This document shows positions 9,359 to 19,897 of a DNA stretch of 64,000 bases, in pieces. The first letter of the stretch is position 1; every line of letters begins with the position of its first letter. This DNA is from Stomoxys calcitrans (lineage: Eukaryota; Arthropoda; Insecta; Diptera; Muscidae): positions 157,333,441 to 157,397,440 of the forward strand of contig NC_081553.1 of assembly GCF_963082655.1 (NCBI RefSeq). The letters are read 5' to 3'. The translations under genes were made by a program, and so were the position numbers. The notes beneath the pieces were generated by a model that was not told the DNA's origin, searched no databases, and saw only the letters and a list, made by a program, of their open reading frames with translations.

Positions 9359-10985
9359 ATTAGCTTGGACGCAAGCTCATATAAGAATAGTCAATGTGGG
9401 AGAAGGACAAGGCATCATTCCTCTGAAACTGGGAAGAGGCAAAATTATAACAGACTACAATCATTTAATACATATAGTAAACCTGGAAGCCTACGCTAAT
9501 AACTTAATACAATTAGAGAAGACAATAGATCACTTTAACACAACCAAATTTTCGGAAACTGCACTAAAAACTACTAAATTGAAATTAAAAGAATTATCAA
9601 CGAAACTACATATATTAACACCGAAATATAGGCAAAAAAGAGGACTTGTAAATGTTTTGGGATCTGCTATTAAAGTAATAACGGGAAATATGGATAATGA
9701 AGATGCCGAGAGATTGAACAAGGATATAGACAACTTACTAACAAGTAATAACCGTATTAATAACACACTTACCCAACAACTAATTTTAAACACCAACATG
9801 ATAACCAGATTCGAAAATATTACTAATTACATCAACAATGAACAAATAGCTATAACAAAGTCAATAAGAAATATTCAAGATCAGACCCAAAACTCCCTCA
9901 ACCCAACAATAAATACTCTAATGCAAATTCAACAACTAAACCAACTAAACTACAATATTGACATACTAACTCAACACCTTAACAATGTGGCTGAAGCACT
10001 AGTACTATCTAAGTTAAATATTATTCCTAAATTGATTCTAGACCCATTAGAGCTAACTGCAATTTATAAGACCTTATACAATGCAACACATATACAATCC
10101 TCAGAACACTTATACGAACTATTAGAACTGAATGCGTATTATAACAACACGAACATAATATTTAATATAAAAATCCCTATTTTGTGCAACAGTGTCTTTG
10201 ATTTTTTCCATGTTATACCAATACCATTTAATAAGACTTTAGAAATCATAAGCGAAAAATATGTACTAGCAAATAAAAATGAACTTGTTATGATTAAAAT
10301 TAGATGTAAAGAAATAGAAAAGGAATTTTACTGTAATGAAAATAACGCATTAAAATCACATATAAATACGAATTGTATAAAGGATATCATGTATAAAAAC
10401 CAAACAGCATCATGCCATTTAAAAGATATAGGACAAAAAATAGACATTATACGTCCAGAGAATGATTATTTGATACTTGTAAACCCCCCAACACAACAAA
10501 TATATACACATTGCAATAACCTCACTCAAACCTACACAATAAATTCTTCATCATTAATCTATTTTACAAATTGTAAAATTGCCATCAATGATATATGGTA
10601 TAACAATGAGAACGACATTTTCTGGGACAACGGCAAGCTATTTGAAATGCCACCCAGCTTTAATAACAACATTGTTATTCTTTCGAAACAAGAAGAAATA
10701 ACAATTCCCAAATTAAACGAATATAGATTTCAAAACACAGAATTAATACAAAATTTGGAAAAAAGCTCTACAAAAAATTTTAAATTGACATATACAGCAT
10801 TCAGCTCACTAACTGTTCTAACTATCATACTAGTTATCATCATTATCTTGAAGAAATCAACTTCAATTATTTATTCATTAGAGCAACGAATTAATGAAGT
10901 TCCGGCCACAAATTGCCCCAAGCCCTTATGGCCCTCACTTCATTTTAGGGAGGGAGGAGTTACGATAGCACAATCCCAACCTTAA
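9359..10985 (+). CDS. env: Errantivirus Env (F-type fusion glycoprotein)
   Basis: The frame is open from before the acceptor to TAA 10983-10985, about 541 codons. It is related to the baculovirus F protein/errantivirus Env family, which mediates membrane fusion. A furin-type site RQKR lies at 9630-9641, followed directly by a hydrophobic fusion-peptide region (GLVNVLGSA...). Several NxT/NxS glycosylation sites and scattered Cys residues follow. A single transmembrane helix lies at about 10795-10850 (VLTIILVIIIIL), followed by a short tail. The last 28 bases of the frame overlap the 3' LTR, and it also spans the polypurine tract. No signal peptide is visible at the N terminus, which fits a start supplied by a spliced leader exon. 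No internal stop is seen. Confidence 0.9.
10947..10957 (+). promoter_or_regulatory. Polypurine tract
   Basis: The tract agggagggagg lies immediately upstream of the 3' LTR. It is where plus-strand DNA synthesis starts. It is embedded in the env reading frame. Confidence 0.9.
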
Positions 10986-11373
10986 TAACATTTCCTAATC
11001 CACCTACGTTATAATATTTCCAAATAAATTTCATATAAGAACATGTAGGTCACTTCATTTCATTTCATTCCATTTCAACACCTGGTTGCTACATTTAAGA
11101 ACACACAAACATACATACATACGTAAAAGCTCACACAGTCATCCAGGTGCATCTTTTTGCAACAGTTTTCTCACAGTCATTTTACATACATACATACAAG
11201 CTGACACAGTCATTCAACTGCATCTTTAGCAATAGTTTTCTCACAGTCATTTTTGTTAAGCTAAGCTATTCTGTAATTTCTATTGTTAAGTTATTGGTAC
11301 TTGTGAAAAAATTTGAATAAAGAAAATGACTCCCGTTCTGACAACCAACTAGTGAAGTTGTTATTAATTAACT
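10958..11373 (+). repeat. 3' LTR of the errantivirus
   Basis: This 416-bp copy matches 3256-3671 with no difference found by eye. It has AATAAA at 11316-11321. It ends TAACT and is followed by the AACG target duplication and the rest of the mariner. Confidence 0.93.
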
Positions 11374-11375
11374 AA

Positions 11376-11990
11376 CGCAATGAATTCGATCCGTTTTTAA
11401 AACGAATCATAACTGGAGATGAAAAATGGATTATTTACAACAACTTTAGTCGAAAACGATCATGGTCCAAGCATGGTGAACCAGCTCAAACCACTTCAAA
11501 GGCTGATATCCGCCAAAAGAAGGTTATGCTGTCTGTTTGGTGGGATTGGAAGGGTGTGGTATATTTTGAGCTGCTTCCAAGAACCCAAACGATTAATTCG
11601 GATGTTTACTGTCAACAATTGGACAAATTGAATACAGCCATCAAGGAGAAGCGACCAGAATTGGTCAATCGTAAAGGTGTCATATTCCACCAGGACAACG
11701 CTAGACCGCACACATCTTTGGTCACTCGCCAAAAACTGAGTGAGCTTGGCTGGGAACTTTTGATGCATCCACCATATAGCCCTGACCTTGCACCATCAGA
11801 CTACCATTTATTTCGATCTTTGCAGAACTCCTTGAATGGTAAAACTTTCGGCAATGATGAGGCTATAAAATCGCACTTGGTTCAGTTTTTTGCAGATAAA
11901 GGCCAGAAGTTCTATGAACGTGGAATACTAAATTTGCCAGGAAGATGGCTAAAGGTTATCGAACAAAATGTCAATTATATATTTGATTAA
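11376..11990 (+). pseudogene. mariner transposase, C-terminal part (DD34D)
   Basis: The frame is open for 204 codons to TAA at 11990. It holds the whole catalytic region: TGDEKWI with the first Asp, HQDNARPHTS with the second, and YSPDLAPSDYHLF with the third, 34 residues after the second. The DNA-binding N-terminal half is missing because of the internal deletion. The errantivirus further separates the frame from upstream sequence. The protein would cut DNA as a dimer in the family, but without its helix-turn-helix half this copy cannot be functional. Confidence 0.9.
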
Positions 11991-12183
11991 AGTTCATTCT
12001 AAGTTTTATTAAAAATGCATTTACTTTCTTTTAAAAAATCCGCAATTACTTTTTGGGCAACCCAATAGATACGTTTTTTTAATAAAATCGCTTGTCCAAA
12101 TTAATGATAAAATTCTTCTTTCTTGGAAGCCTTTATTTTGCAGACAGTGTTTTATAACAGCATTTCGTTTTAACACCTCGAAA

Positions 12184-14882
12184 TCTATATACATACATAA
12201 AAATGAATTTGTGTTTGTTTGTATGTATGTTTGTTTGTTTGTTTGTGGGTTTGTAAATTTGTTTGTTCCGTATAGACTCAAAAACGGCTGAACCGATTTC
12301 TTTGAAATTTTTTACAGATTGTGGGGACAATAGGATATATAATTTTTTGATATCGCATTGGGGGCGGACCCTCCCCCTTACCCCAAAAGTACAAGCCAAA
12401 AATAAAAGTGGACCGATAGGGACAATATGGGACTTAAATGAAAGGTATTCCAGAGTAGAGTACAAATTCCATATTAAAAAATGGGTCCAAGTAATTGGGG
12501 GGCCGCCACGACCCCAAAAACCCCCCAAAATAGGTTTATTGGACGATAATGACAAAATGGGGCTCGAATGAAAGGTATTCGAGAGTAGATTACGAATATG
12601 GGCTTTGTAATTTGTTGATGTTCGAAGGGGGCAAATCCTCCCCCGTTAAAACAAAAACGCCACCCAAAATCAAAAGTTTACCGATAGGGACAGTATGGGT
12701 ATCAAATAAAAGATATTGGAGAGTAGAAAACGAATGTGGTATAAAAATCTTGGGTTCAAGTATCCAAGGGGTAGCCCAAGCCCGAAAACTGATCCAAATA
12801 GACATATTGGACGTATATATCAATATAGGACTCAAATGAAAGGTATGCGGGAGTAGACTACGAATATGACATAAAAAACGAGGTCCAAGTAATTAATAGT
12901 CGCCCTATCTCCGATAAGCTCCCCAAATGGGAATACTACTCAATCATAGCTTGCCAAGACTTTAAATCGAAATATCGGTCTACACGGCAGCTATATCCAA
13001 ATCTCAACCGATTTGGGCCAAGTTGGAGAAAAATATCGAAGAGCCTAACGCAAAGCACTGTTCCAAATTTCGGCGAAATCGGACAATAAATGCGCCGTTT
13101 ATGGGCCCAAAACCTTAAAACCAGAAATCAATCTATATGGCAGCTTTATTCAAATCTGGACCGATCTGGGCCAAATTGAAGAAGGACGTCGAAGAGCCTA
13201 ACTTAACTCACTGTATCAAACTTAACTCACTGGACAATAAATGCGCCTTTTATAGACCCAAAACCTAAAACCGAGATACCGGTCTATATGGCAGCTTCCA
13301 AATCTGGACCGATCTGTGCGATATTGCAGAAGAATGTCAAGGGGCTTAATTTAACTCATTGTGTCAAATTTCGGCGACATCGGACAATAAATGCGCCTTT
13401 TATGGGCCCAAAACCTTAAGTCGAGAAATCGGTCTATATGGCAGCTATATCCAAATCTGAACCGATCAAGGCCAAATTAACGAAAGAAAGTCGAAGGGCC
13501 CAATACAACTCACTGTCCCAAATTTCAGCTAAATCGGATATTAAATGTGGCTTTTATGGGCCTAAGGTCCTAAATCGGAGGATCGGTCTATATGGGAGCT
13601 ATAGCCAAATCTGGACCGATCTGAGCCAAATTGGCGAAGGATTTTGAAGGGCCTAACAAAACTCCCTGACTCGAATTTCAGCAAAATCGGAATATAAATG
13701 TGGCTTTTATGGGCCTAAGACCCTAAATCGCAGATCAGTCTATATGGGGGCTATATCAAGATATAGTCCGATATAGCCCATCTTCGAACTTAACCTGCTT
13801 ATGGACAAAAAAAAAAGAATCTGTGCAAATTTTCAACTCAATATCTCTATTTTTTAAGATTGTAGCGTGATTTTAACAACTTAACCTGCTTAAGGACAAA
13901 AAAAAAAAAAAAGAATCTGTGCAAAGTTTCAGCTCAATATCTCTATTTTTAAAGATTGTAGCGTGATTTTAACAGACAGACGGACGTACGGGCATGTCTA
14001 TATCGTCTTAGATTTTTACGCTGATCAAGAATATATATACTTTATAGGGTCGGAAATGGATATTTCGATATGTTGCAAACGGAATGACAAAATGAATATA
14101 CCCCCATCCTTTGGTGGTGGGTATAAAAAGAGACTAAATGATGACTATTTAATAGGTAGTCATATGGTATGCACTTAGTGCACTAACATTTAAATTAGCG
14201 TCATCTGGCAGTCTTCAACTGAAATTGCTTGATCCAATTGGATTTAGTTGATCCAATTGAAAACATTCCAACATGAACAGAGAGAGGCCAGAGTGGTACA
14301 AATTAATCACCAGCATGTATCTTTGTTATGACAACCTATCGGTCCTTTGAATAAAGAAAAATAAAATACAGGAATATATGAAGGTTCTAAAATAAAAAAA
14401 TTTGATATAAAATTCTGGGGTTGGATGCCTAGGAGAGCCGCCCACCACCAAAACCCGGCAAACGGATTTATAGACCAACCACTACAATATGGGACTCAAA
14501 TAAAAGGTATTTGAAAGTAGAAACCGAATCTGATATCCAATTGAGGAACTAAGCGTTTCGTGGGTCACCCCACCACTACAAAACCCCTCAAATCGGTCAT
14601 ATTTATCGACCATGGCAATATGGATCTTAAATCTTCAAGGTCTGAGGGAATAGAGCACGAAATTGACTTTCACTTTTGGGGCCAAGTGTCTGGGGGTCCA
14701 CCACACCCCAAGAACTGACCATTGCAATGTGGGGTTTAAATAAGAGGTACTTGAGTGTAGAAAAATCCATAGGAAAATTGGAAGACATTTTCAACTACAA
14801 TTACGCAGAAATGATCAAATTTAGAGTACTCCTCTCCAACATAACATAATCGGGCGCAGCAAAGCGGGCCGGACTCAGCTAG
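12184..14882 (+). mobile_element. Non-autonomous Helitron, split by a DINE-like element
   Basis: The left end reads A|TCTATATACATACATAAAAA and leads into a TTTG-rich stretch. The right end is GC-rich and finishes CAGCTAG followed by T (14879-14882). 5'-TC, 3'-CTRR and A^T insertion are Helitron hallmarks. Inside lie repeated phrases such as gggactcaaatgaaaggtatt and ccaagt..ttggggg. A DINE-like copy occupies about 12940-14130. No Rep/helicase coding is visible. Related minus-strand copies lie at 27283-28786 and 40072-41813. Confidence 0.7.
12940..14130 (-). mobile_element. DINE-like (Helentron-type) non-autonomous element, family A
   Basis: The element consists of imperfect repeats of about 150-154 bp (agctatatcc phases at 12989, 13142, 13293, 13443 and 13597). 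These are followed by the tail gacagacggacg (13974) and a TA-rich conserved end finishing ggtgggtataaaaa. A 70-bp segment is duplicated (13783-13890 and 13880-13975). Related plus-strand copies lie at 22499 and 51177. There are no genes; open stretches here are repeat translations. Confidence 0.7.
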
Positions 14883-15186
14883 TAGTGATATATATGTATC
14901 TATATTAAGTTGATGACTTTTTGGGGTTTAAATGACCTTTTAATGACTGTAATAAAATTTATTCCATTTAAATATTGAAAAAGTTGCGCACAAATCGCTT
15001 TGAAATTAAATTTTTCTGATTTTTTAATCGTTTTGTGCGTGAGGTTTTTTTCGAATCGCCTTATATTTCAGATTTTCTCTAACCTTAAATAAAATCTTAT
15101 CATAATATAATACAGGGAAACTATGTTGAGTAATAGTCATAACCCTAATAAGTATTCCACAATTATTCTTTGCAAGGTGCATTTAT
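14883..15186. other. No recognisable feature
   Basis: This is AT-rich intronic sequence between the Helitron and the fold-back cluster. I see no gene, RNA or clear repeat end. Confidence 0.5.
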
Positions 15187-15791
15187 AAGATGGCCGCATC
15201 GGCAAATTGCTACAACAAAGCATCTTTTTTGAGAATTTGATATGTCAAAATTCGTTTCGCCGTGACATTTAAAATTTTGGGTAAATTTGCTTCGACCAAT
15301 CAGAGCAAAAGTAAATCAGTAAGTAAAAACAAATTTGAAAAAGTACAAAATTCCACTTAAATTGTTTCCACCAGTTTATTGTAGAGGTAGATAGCTACCA
15401 AGTGAAGGTGACCAAAAGGCTCAAATAGGAAGATTGTGACTGGAGACCAATCAGGTTTATTGAAGAGGACAGTTAAAGATTCTTGGCTACGAGGATGAAG
15501 TTGTCATTATGGTGTGTGCTCGTGCGCCAATACTGGCCAATGGGCTTGATGTATCCCCCGAAATATAAAGTTTGTTCTATTCACCAATATGAGATAACTG
15601 AGTGTATTTACAGGGGATCTCTCCTAGATGGTGTGCAGCTATCGTTCTCATTGCAATGTCAGAACTTTGACGTCGCGCTGAACAAATTACTGACTTACGT
15701 TTGATTTGTGGGGATGAGGAGGAGTTATAGGCGGTTTAGCACCTATTGTGGTACTGCCCCGAAATTGCTAGGATTATGGCTAACAAGCACC

Positions 15792-16274
15792 TTTTTATAC
15801 CCTACACCACTACTGTGGTAAAGGGTATTATAACTTAATGAATTAGTTTGTAACACCCAAAAGGAAGAGAGGTAGGCCCATTGATAAGTATACCGATCCA
15901 TTCAGAATCACTTTCTGATTCGATTTAGCTATGTCCGTCTGTCTATCTGTCCGTATGTCTGTCTGTCCGTATGTCTGTCTGTCTGTCCGTCTGTCCATGT
16001 TAATTTGTGTACAAACTACAAGTCGCAATTTCCATTCGATCGTCTTCAAATTTGGTATGGGCGTGTCTTTGGCCCTATTGAAATTGGTAGAAATCGGTTC
16101 AGATTTGGATATAGCTCCCATATATATGTTCGTCCGATTTGCAGTAATAATGAAATAAAATGGTCATTTGTTACCCGATTCTCTCGATTCAAGGGCTGTA
16201 GGAAGGATTTTCTAATGACTCTCGACATTTCTGGTTAATTTCATGGAAATCGGTTTAGTATTAGCTCCCATATA
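15792..16274 (+). mobile_element. DINE-like element, family C (interrupted by mariner)
   Basis: The element starts tttttataccctacaccact. It carries a (GTCY)n tract at 15925-15995 (gtccgtctgtctatctgtcc...). It then reads into cggttcagatttggatatagctccca, the standard repeat phrase of these elements. It stops at a TA where mariner copy 2 begins. A second member lies at 30478. Confidence 0.6.
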
Positions 16275-16989
16275 TTGGGTTGTCCAAAAAGTAATTGTCG
16301 GTAATATAGTAGTAATATAGTCGGCGTTGACAAATTTTTTCAACGGCTTGTGACTCTATAATTGCATTTTTTCTTCTGTCAGTTATCAGCTGTTACTTTT
16401 AACTTGCTTTAGAAAAAAAGTGCGCGAAATTTTGTTTACATTTGTTTGTTTGGCGTCAATTTTAATATGGGTACCACATGTATTGAAAGAAATTCATTTA
16501 ACAAACCGAATCAACGCTTGTGATATGCACCTTAAACGCAATGAATTCGATCCGTTTTTAGAACGAATCATAACTGGAGATTAAAAATGGATTATTTACA
16601 ACAACTTTAGTCGAAAACGATCATGGTCCAAGCATGGTGAACCAGCTCAAACCACTTCAAAGGCTGATATCCACCAAAAGAAGGTTATGCTGTCTGTTTG
16701 GTGGGATTGGAAGGGTGTGGTATATTTTGAGCTGCTTCCAAGGAACCAAACGATTAATTCGGATGTTTACTGTCAACAATTGGACAAATTGAATACAGCC
16801 ATCAAGGAGAAGCGACCAGAATTGGTCAATCGTAAAGGTGTCATATTCCACCAGGACAACGCTAGACCGCACACATCTTTGGTCACTCGCCAAAAACTGA
16901 GTGAGTTTGGCTGGGAACTTTTGATGCATCCACCATATAGCCCTGACCTTGCACCTGCACCATCAGACTACCATTTATTTCGATCTTTG
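16275..16989 (+). mobile_element. mariner copy 2, same internal deletion, 3'-truncated
   Basis: The left TIR starts at 16275 after a TA. The sequence follows the copy at 2999-12065 closely, including the same internal deletion join (gatatgcaccttaaacgcaa). Homology stops at 16989 within cgatctttg, so the right TIR is absent and the fold-back sequence follows. Confidence 0.85.
16537..16989 (+). pseudogene. mariner transposase remnant
   Basis: The frame matches 11376-11829. It has a nonsense change in the first catalytic motif (TGD*KW instead of TGDEKW, near 16580). It also has a 6-bp duplication that inserts Ala-Pro (PDLAPAPSDYHLF), changing the conserved 34-residue spacing to 36. It is dead. 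Confidence 0.88.
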
Positions 16990-17267
16990 TAAATTTTATC
17001 TATGTTCTTTTACGGTTTTGAAATCTTTTTGGGGGCGACACAATGGAAATAAGTTCCCTGAGCGAAGCTAACAGCGATTGAGGTTGTTAGATGCTTGCCT
17101 AAGTTTCAGAACAATAACAGAAGAAAGCACAAAAATCAATTTAAAAAATATTTATTTTGAAGTCTATATTTTGGTAAAGCGAATTCAAAAATTCATCGAC
17201 TTATCAAGTTTTATCAGTTGGGTTGAGGCGGCCAACTTATAAATACGCCTTGGATTGGAGAAAGGCG

Positions 17268-19897
17268 TATTTATCAGGTGGCCGCATCAACCCAGCTGAG
17301 AGAATTTGATATGTCAACTATTTTTTGAATTAACCGTACGTACCGTTATGTTTTTTAAATTTAGGGTACGCAACCTCATTCCTATACGTTTCACTCAGGG
17401 AAATTAGTTCTATTGTGTCGCCCCCGAAAGATTCAAAAAGGTAGAAGAACACTGATAAAATGTACGTCAATACAATGCCAGATATTAAAATGAAGAAGAT
17501 AAGGAGCCAACACGCACGACAAAACCGTCAGAAAGTCTGGAGAAGCTCCCTCCAATATGCAATTGAAAGCTATAGTAGTCAAGAATTGCGAAAGGACTTT
17601 TGCATGAAGATAATTTAGACATGAAAATAAAATCTGTGCAGTCATAATCCTGCACCTACTCTTGCAATTTCAAGGCAGCCTCACAATAGGTGCTCAACCG
17701 TCTACGACTCCTCCTCATTCCCACAAATCAAGCTTAAGTCCACCATGTGAAAAGCGCAAGGTCAAAGTCCTGACATTGCAATTTTCAGGCTTTTCAGGAT
17801 ATTCAATAGTGAGAGCGGCAGCTCCATCACATCTAGGAGAGGTCCCCCGAACTTACCAAGTTCCCTAGTATTTTGGCAGCATACTATATGCACTCTGAAC
17901 GGCCCCACACCATGATGACAACGTCATCCTCCAAACTTTAACTGTCCTTTTCAAATTATCTGAAAAAAGCCAAAAAGGGGTACACAACCCTTCCTTGTGG
18001 TGATTGAGCTCTAATCACAATCCTCCTATTTGAGCCATTAGTTAACATTCACTTGGTAGATATGAACGGCTACAATGACCGTATGAAAACTATTTAAACC
18101 TGTCATCTAGGTGGTTTTGTGGGTTGTTGTCGTTGTAGCCACATTATCATGTGATGGTAGCGATCCTCGTCAGGCTCCTGTAGGTGAGCAAGCTCGTTCC
18201 GGGCCAAAGTACTGATCGACGCGGGAACAGGTTGGCCATTGGTTATTTGAAGTCGCCAATAACCTGCTTTGTCATATCGAGCATCGTAGGCACTCAGTAT
18301 TTGTGCAAGAGTCGGTGCCGCCCGGCCTCTCACTGAGGCTCTCCCCTCGATACCGCTAATTGTCCGCGACTGACGTTGCAGCTACTTCGTTTGAAGCATT
18401 CCACTATCCGCAACCTGTGGACGCGCCCGGTAGCTCGCAGCCTAAGCTTCTCGTGGCAGCAATGAACACCAAACAGATCGGACGTCAATGTTCCAGCGAC
18501 TTTTGTGGTTAAAACCTCTGGAGCTAATTGGTATTTTGAATATTTTTAAATATGTGTTTTCTTGACATTCAAAAATTAATAAACTTCTTTCTTCTTGCTC
18601 TTATTGGTCGAAACAAATTTGACGAAATTTTTAAATGTCAGGGCGAATCAAACAAATTCACAAAATAGATGCTTTGTTGTAACAATTTGCCGATGCGGCC
18701 ACCTTATTAAATACTTGGTTTGGAGTGTCAAGCAAGAAAAACAAATTTAAAAATTTTCAGAATCCCTAACGGTTCCAGAGGCTTTACCCACAAAACCACA
18801 AAGATGACAGGTTTAAATAGTTTTCACTAGGTTATTGTAGCGGTAAAATAGCTACCAAGTGAATGCCTTTAACCTTCCACTGTAGACCAGGGAAGTTCTG
18901 GTTCAATTTCAATTGGGCTGGGACTGATTCCAACTTTATACACACATCACATGTGTCAAATGCATCACTCTTTGGTGTGGTGGACACGAGGTTTCCTCCT
19001 GAATTGAGTTCATACGATATTGATGGGCAGGATAATTAGCGTTCCAATAGCGAAGTATTTAAATACGATTTTTGTGCGACTAGAGCTCAATCACCACAAT
19101 GACGGTTTTTGTGTCCCTTTTTGGGGCTCTTGGATATTTGTGGGATTGTCAGGTCATTTGAAAAGGGGTTAACGTTTGTTGACTACGTTCAGAGTCCATA
19201 TGGTATGCTGCCATGATTAGCCAATGGGGTTGACGTTAACCCCCGAAAGATAAAGTTGGTGCTATTCATCAACATGAGGTAACTTGGTGTGTTCAGTGGA
19301 CCTCTCCTAGGGTGAAGCTACCGCTCTCAATACTGAAAGAGGTCCTGAAAAGAAATTGCAATTGCAGGACTTTGACGTCATGCTGGGCTGCACACGGCGG
19401 ACTTATGCGTTATAGACGGTTGAATACCTAATATGGCACTACCTGCAATTATGGGGTAGGAACGGAGTTATGGCTAAACGAAGACCTTTTTTCTAGTCTA
19501 AATAAGTCCTTTCGCCATTCTTCACTTCAAAAGGGGCTTGAAATGTTAGACTGGAGGGAACTTCTACAGCCTGCCTGGCCCCTATTATTGTCATGAATTT
19601 CGGCTCCTTATCTTCTTCATTCTAATGTCTGGCATTGTATTGCCGTAAATTTTGTCTGTGTTCTTCAGCACTTATTGAATCTTTTTCGGAGTCGACACAA
19701 TGAATGTAAGTACCATGAGTGAAGCTGATAGCGTTTGAGGTTGTTAGACGCGTACCATTATATAACCTAAGTTTAAGAACCATAACAGCAGCAAACACAG
19801 AAATCAATTTATAAAATATTTATTTTGAAGTTTATATTTTTATAAAGCGAATTCAAAAATGAATTGACATATCAAGTTCCATGCGGCCACCTTATTA
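17268..19897. mobile_element. Fold-back element with long inverted arms
   Basis: The left end tatttatcaggtggccgcat (17272) is mirrored by the right end atgcggccaccttattaaat (19889). Inverted similarity is recognisable deep into both arms: 17405-17520 pairs with 19600-19700 (cgacacaatg, ggcattgtattg, cttatcttcttcat). Also 17990-18100 pairs with 18820-18870 and 19070-19090. The loop at about 18110-18790 has unrelated GC-richer sequence and one outer-element end. A mirror-image junction also sits at 17226-17290, where two element ends face each other. No intact gene is present. Confidence 0.5.
18110..18540. other. GC-richer unidentified segment
   Basis: This segment stands out from its AT-rich surroundings. 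On the minus strand, 18103-18333 is open for 76 codons (MRGRAAPTLAQILSAY...). I recognise no domain in it. The TTGTTGTCGTTGTAGCC at its left edge resembles the end of a retroelement. It may be a SINE/LINE piece, and I do not call a gene. Confidence 0.35.

Larger units (their letters stand above)
3256..11373 (+). mobile_element. Complete errantivirus (gypsy-type LTR retrotransposon with env)
   Basis: This is an 8,118-bp endogenous insect retrovirus of the gypsy/17.6/ZAM kind. It has two 416-bp LTRs that look identical by eye, a primer-binding site, gag, pol, env and a polypurine tract. The element begins AGTTA and ends TAACT. It is flanked by a 4-bp duplication, AACG (3252-3255 and 11374-11377), the length typical of this group. 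The uninterrupted target is seen in the mariner copy near 16531 (ccttaaacgcaatg). gag, pol and env are each open over full length. Identical LTRs and open frames imply a very recent insertion. It lies in the same orientation as the host gene. Confidence 0.95.
2999..12065 (+). mobile_element. mariner deletion derivative, split by an errantivirus
   Basis: This Tc1/mariner-superfamily element has inverted ends. The left end (2999-3030) reads ttgggttgcgcaaaaagtaa. The right end (12034-12065) is its complement, ending gggcaacccaa. TA dinucleotides flank both sides (2997-2998 and 12066-12067). An 8,118-bp errantivirus occupies 3256-11373. Removing it and one copy of the 4-bp duplication leaves about 945 bp, shorter than a typical mariner of about 1.3 kb. 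The missing part is the region encoding the DNA-binding half of the transposase. The same join is present in the copy at 16275, which shows what the uninterrupted sequence looks like. The TIRs resemble cecropia-type mariners. Confidence 0.9.
15187..18712. mobile_element. Fold-back/TIR element, outer copy
   Basis: The left end at about 15187 (aagatggccgcatcggcaaa) is mirrored at about 18677-18712 (tttgccgatgcggccacctt). Similarity between the two arms runs for roughly 180 bp, including gaccaat/attggtc and gacatttaaa blocks. The arm region from 15360 to 15780 also appears near 18820-19400. It resembles the RT thumb of a LINE (frame remnants like VNPRKIKLVLF in the 19.2-kb copy). I cannot assign a superfamily. 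Confidence 0.5.

Noticed and set aside
15925..16158. Open frames across the GTCY tract
   Set aside because: The frames are translations of a tetranucleotide repeat in several registers and have no coding character.
18103..18333. 76-codon minus-strand frame in the fold-back loop
   Set aside because: No recognisable domain, no homologous context, and it lies within repeat-derived sequence. Kept only as an unidentified GC-richer segment.
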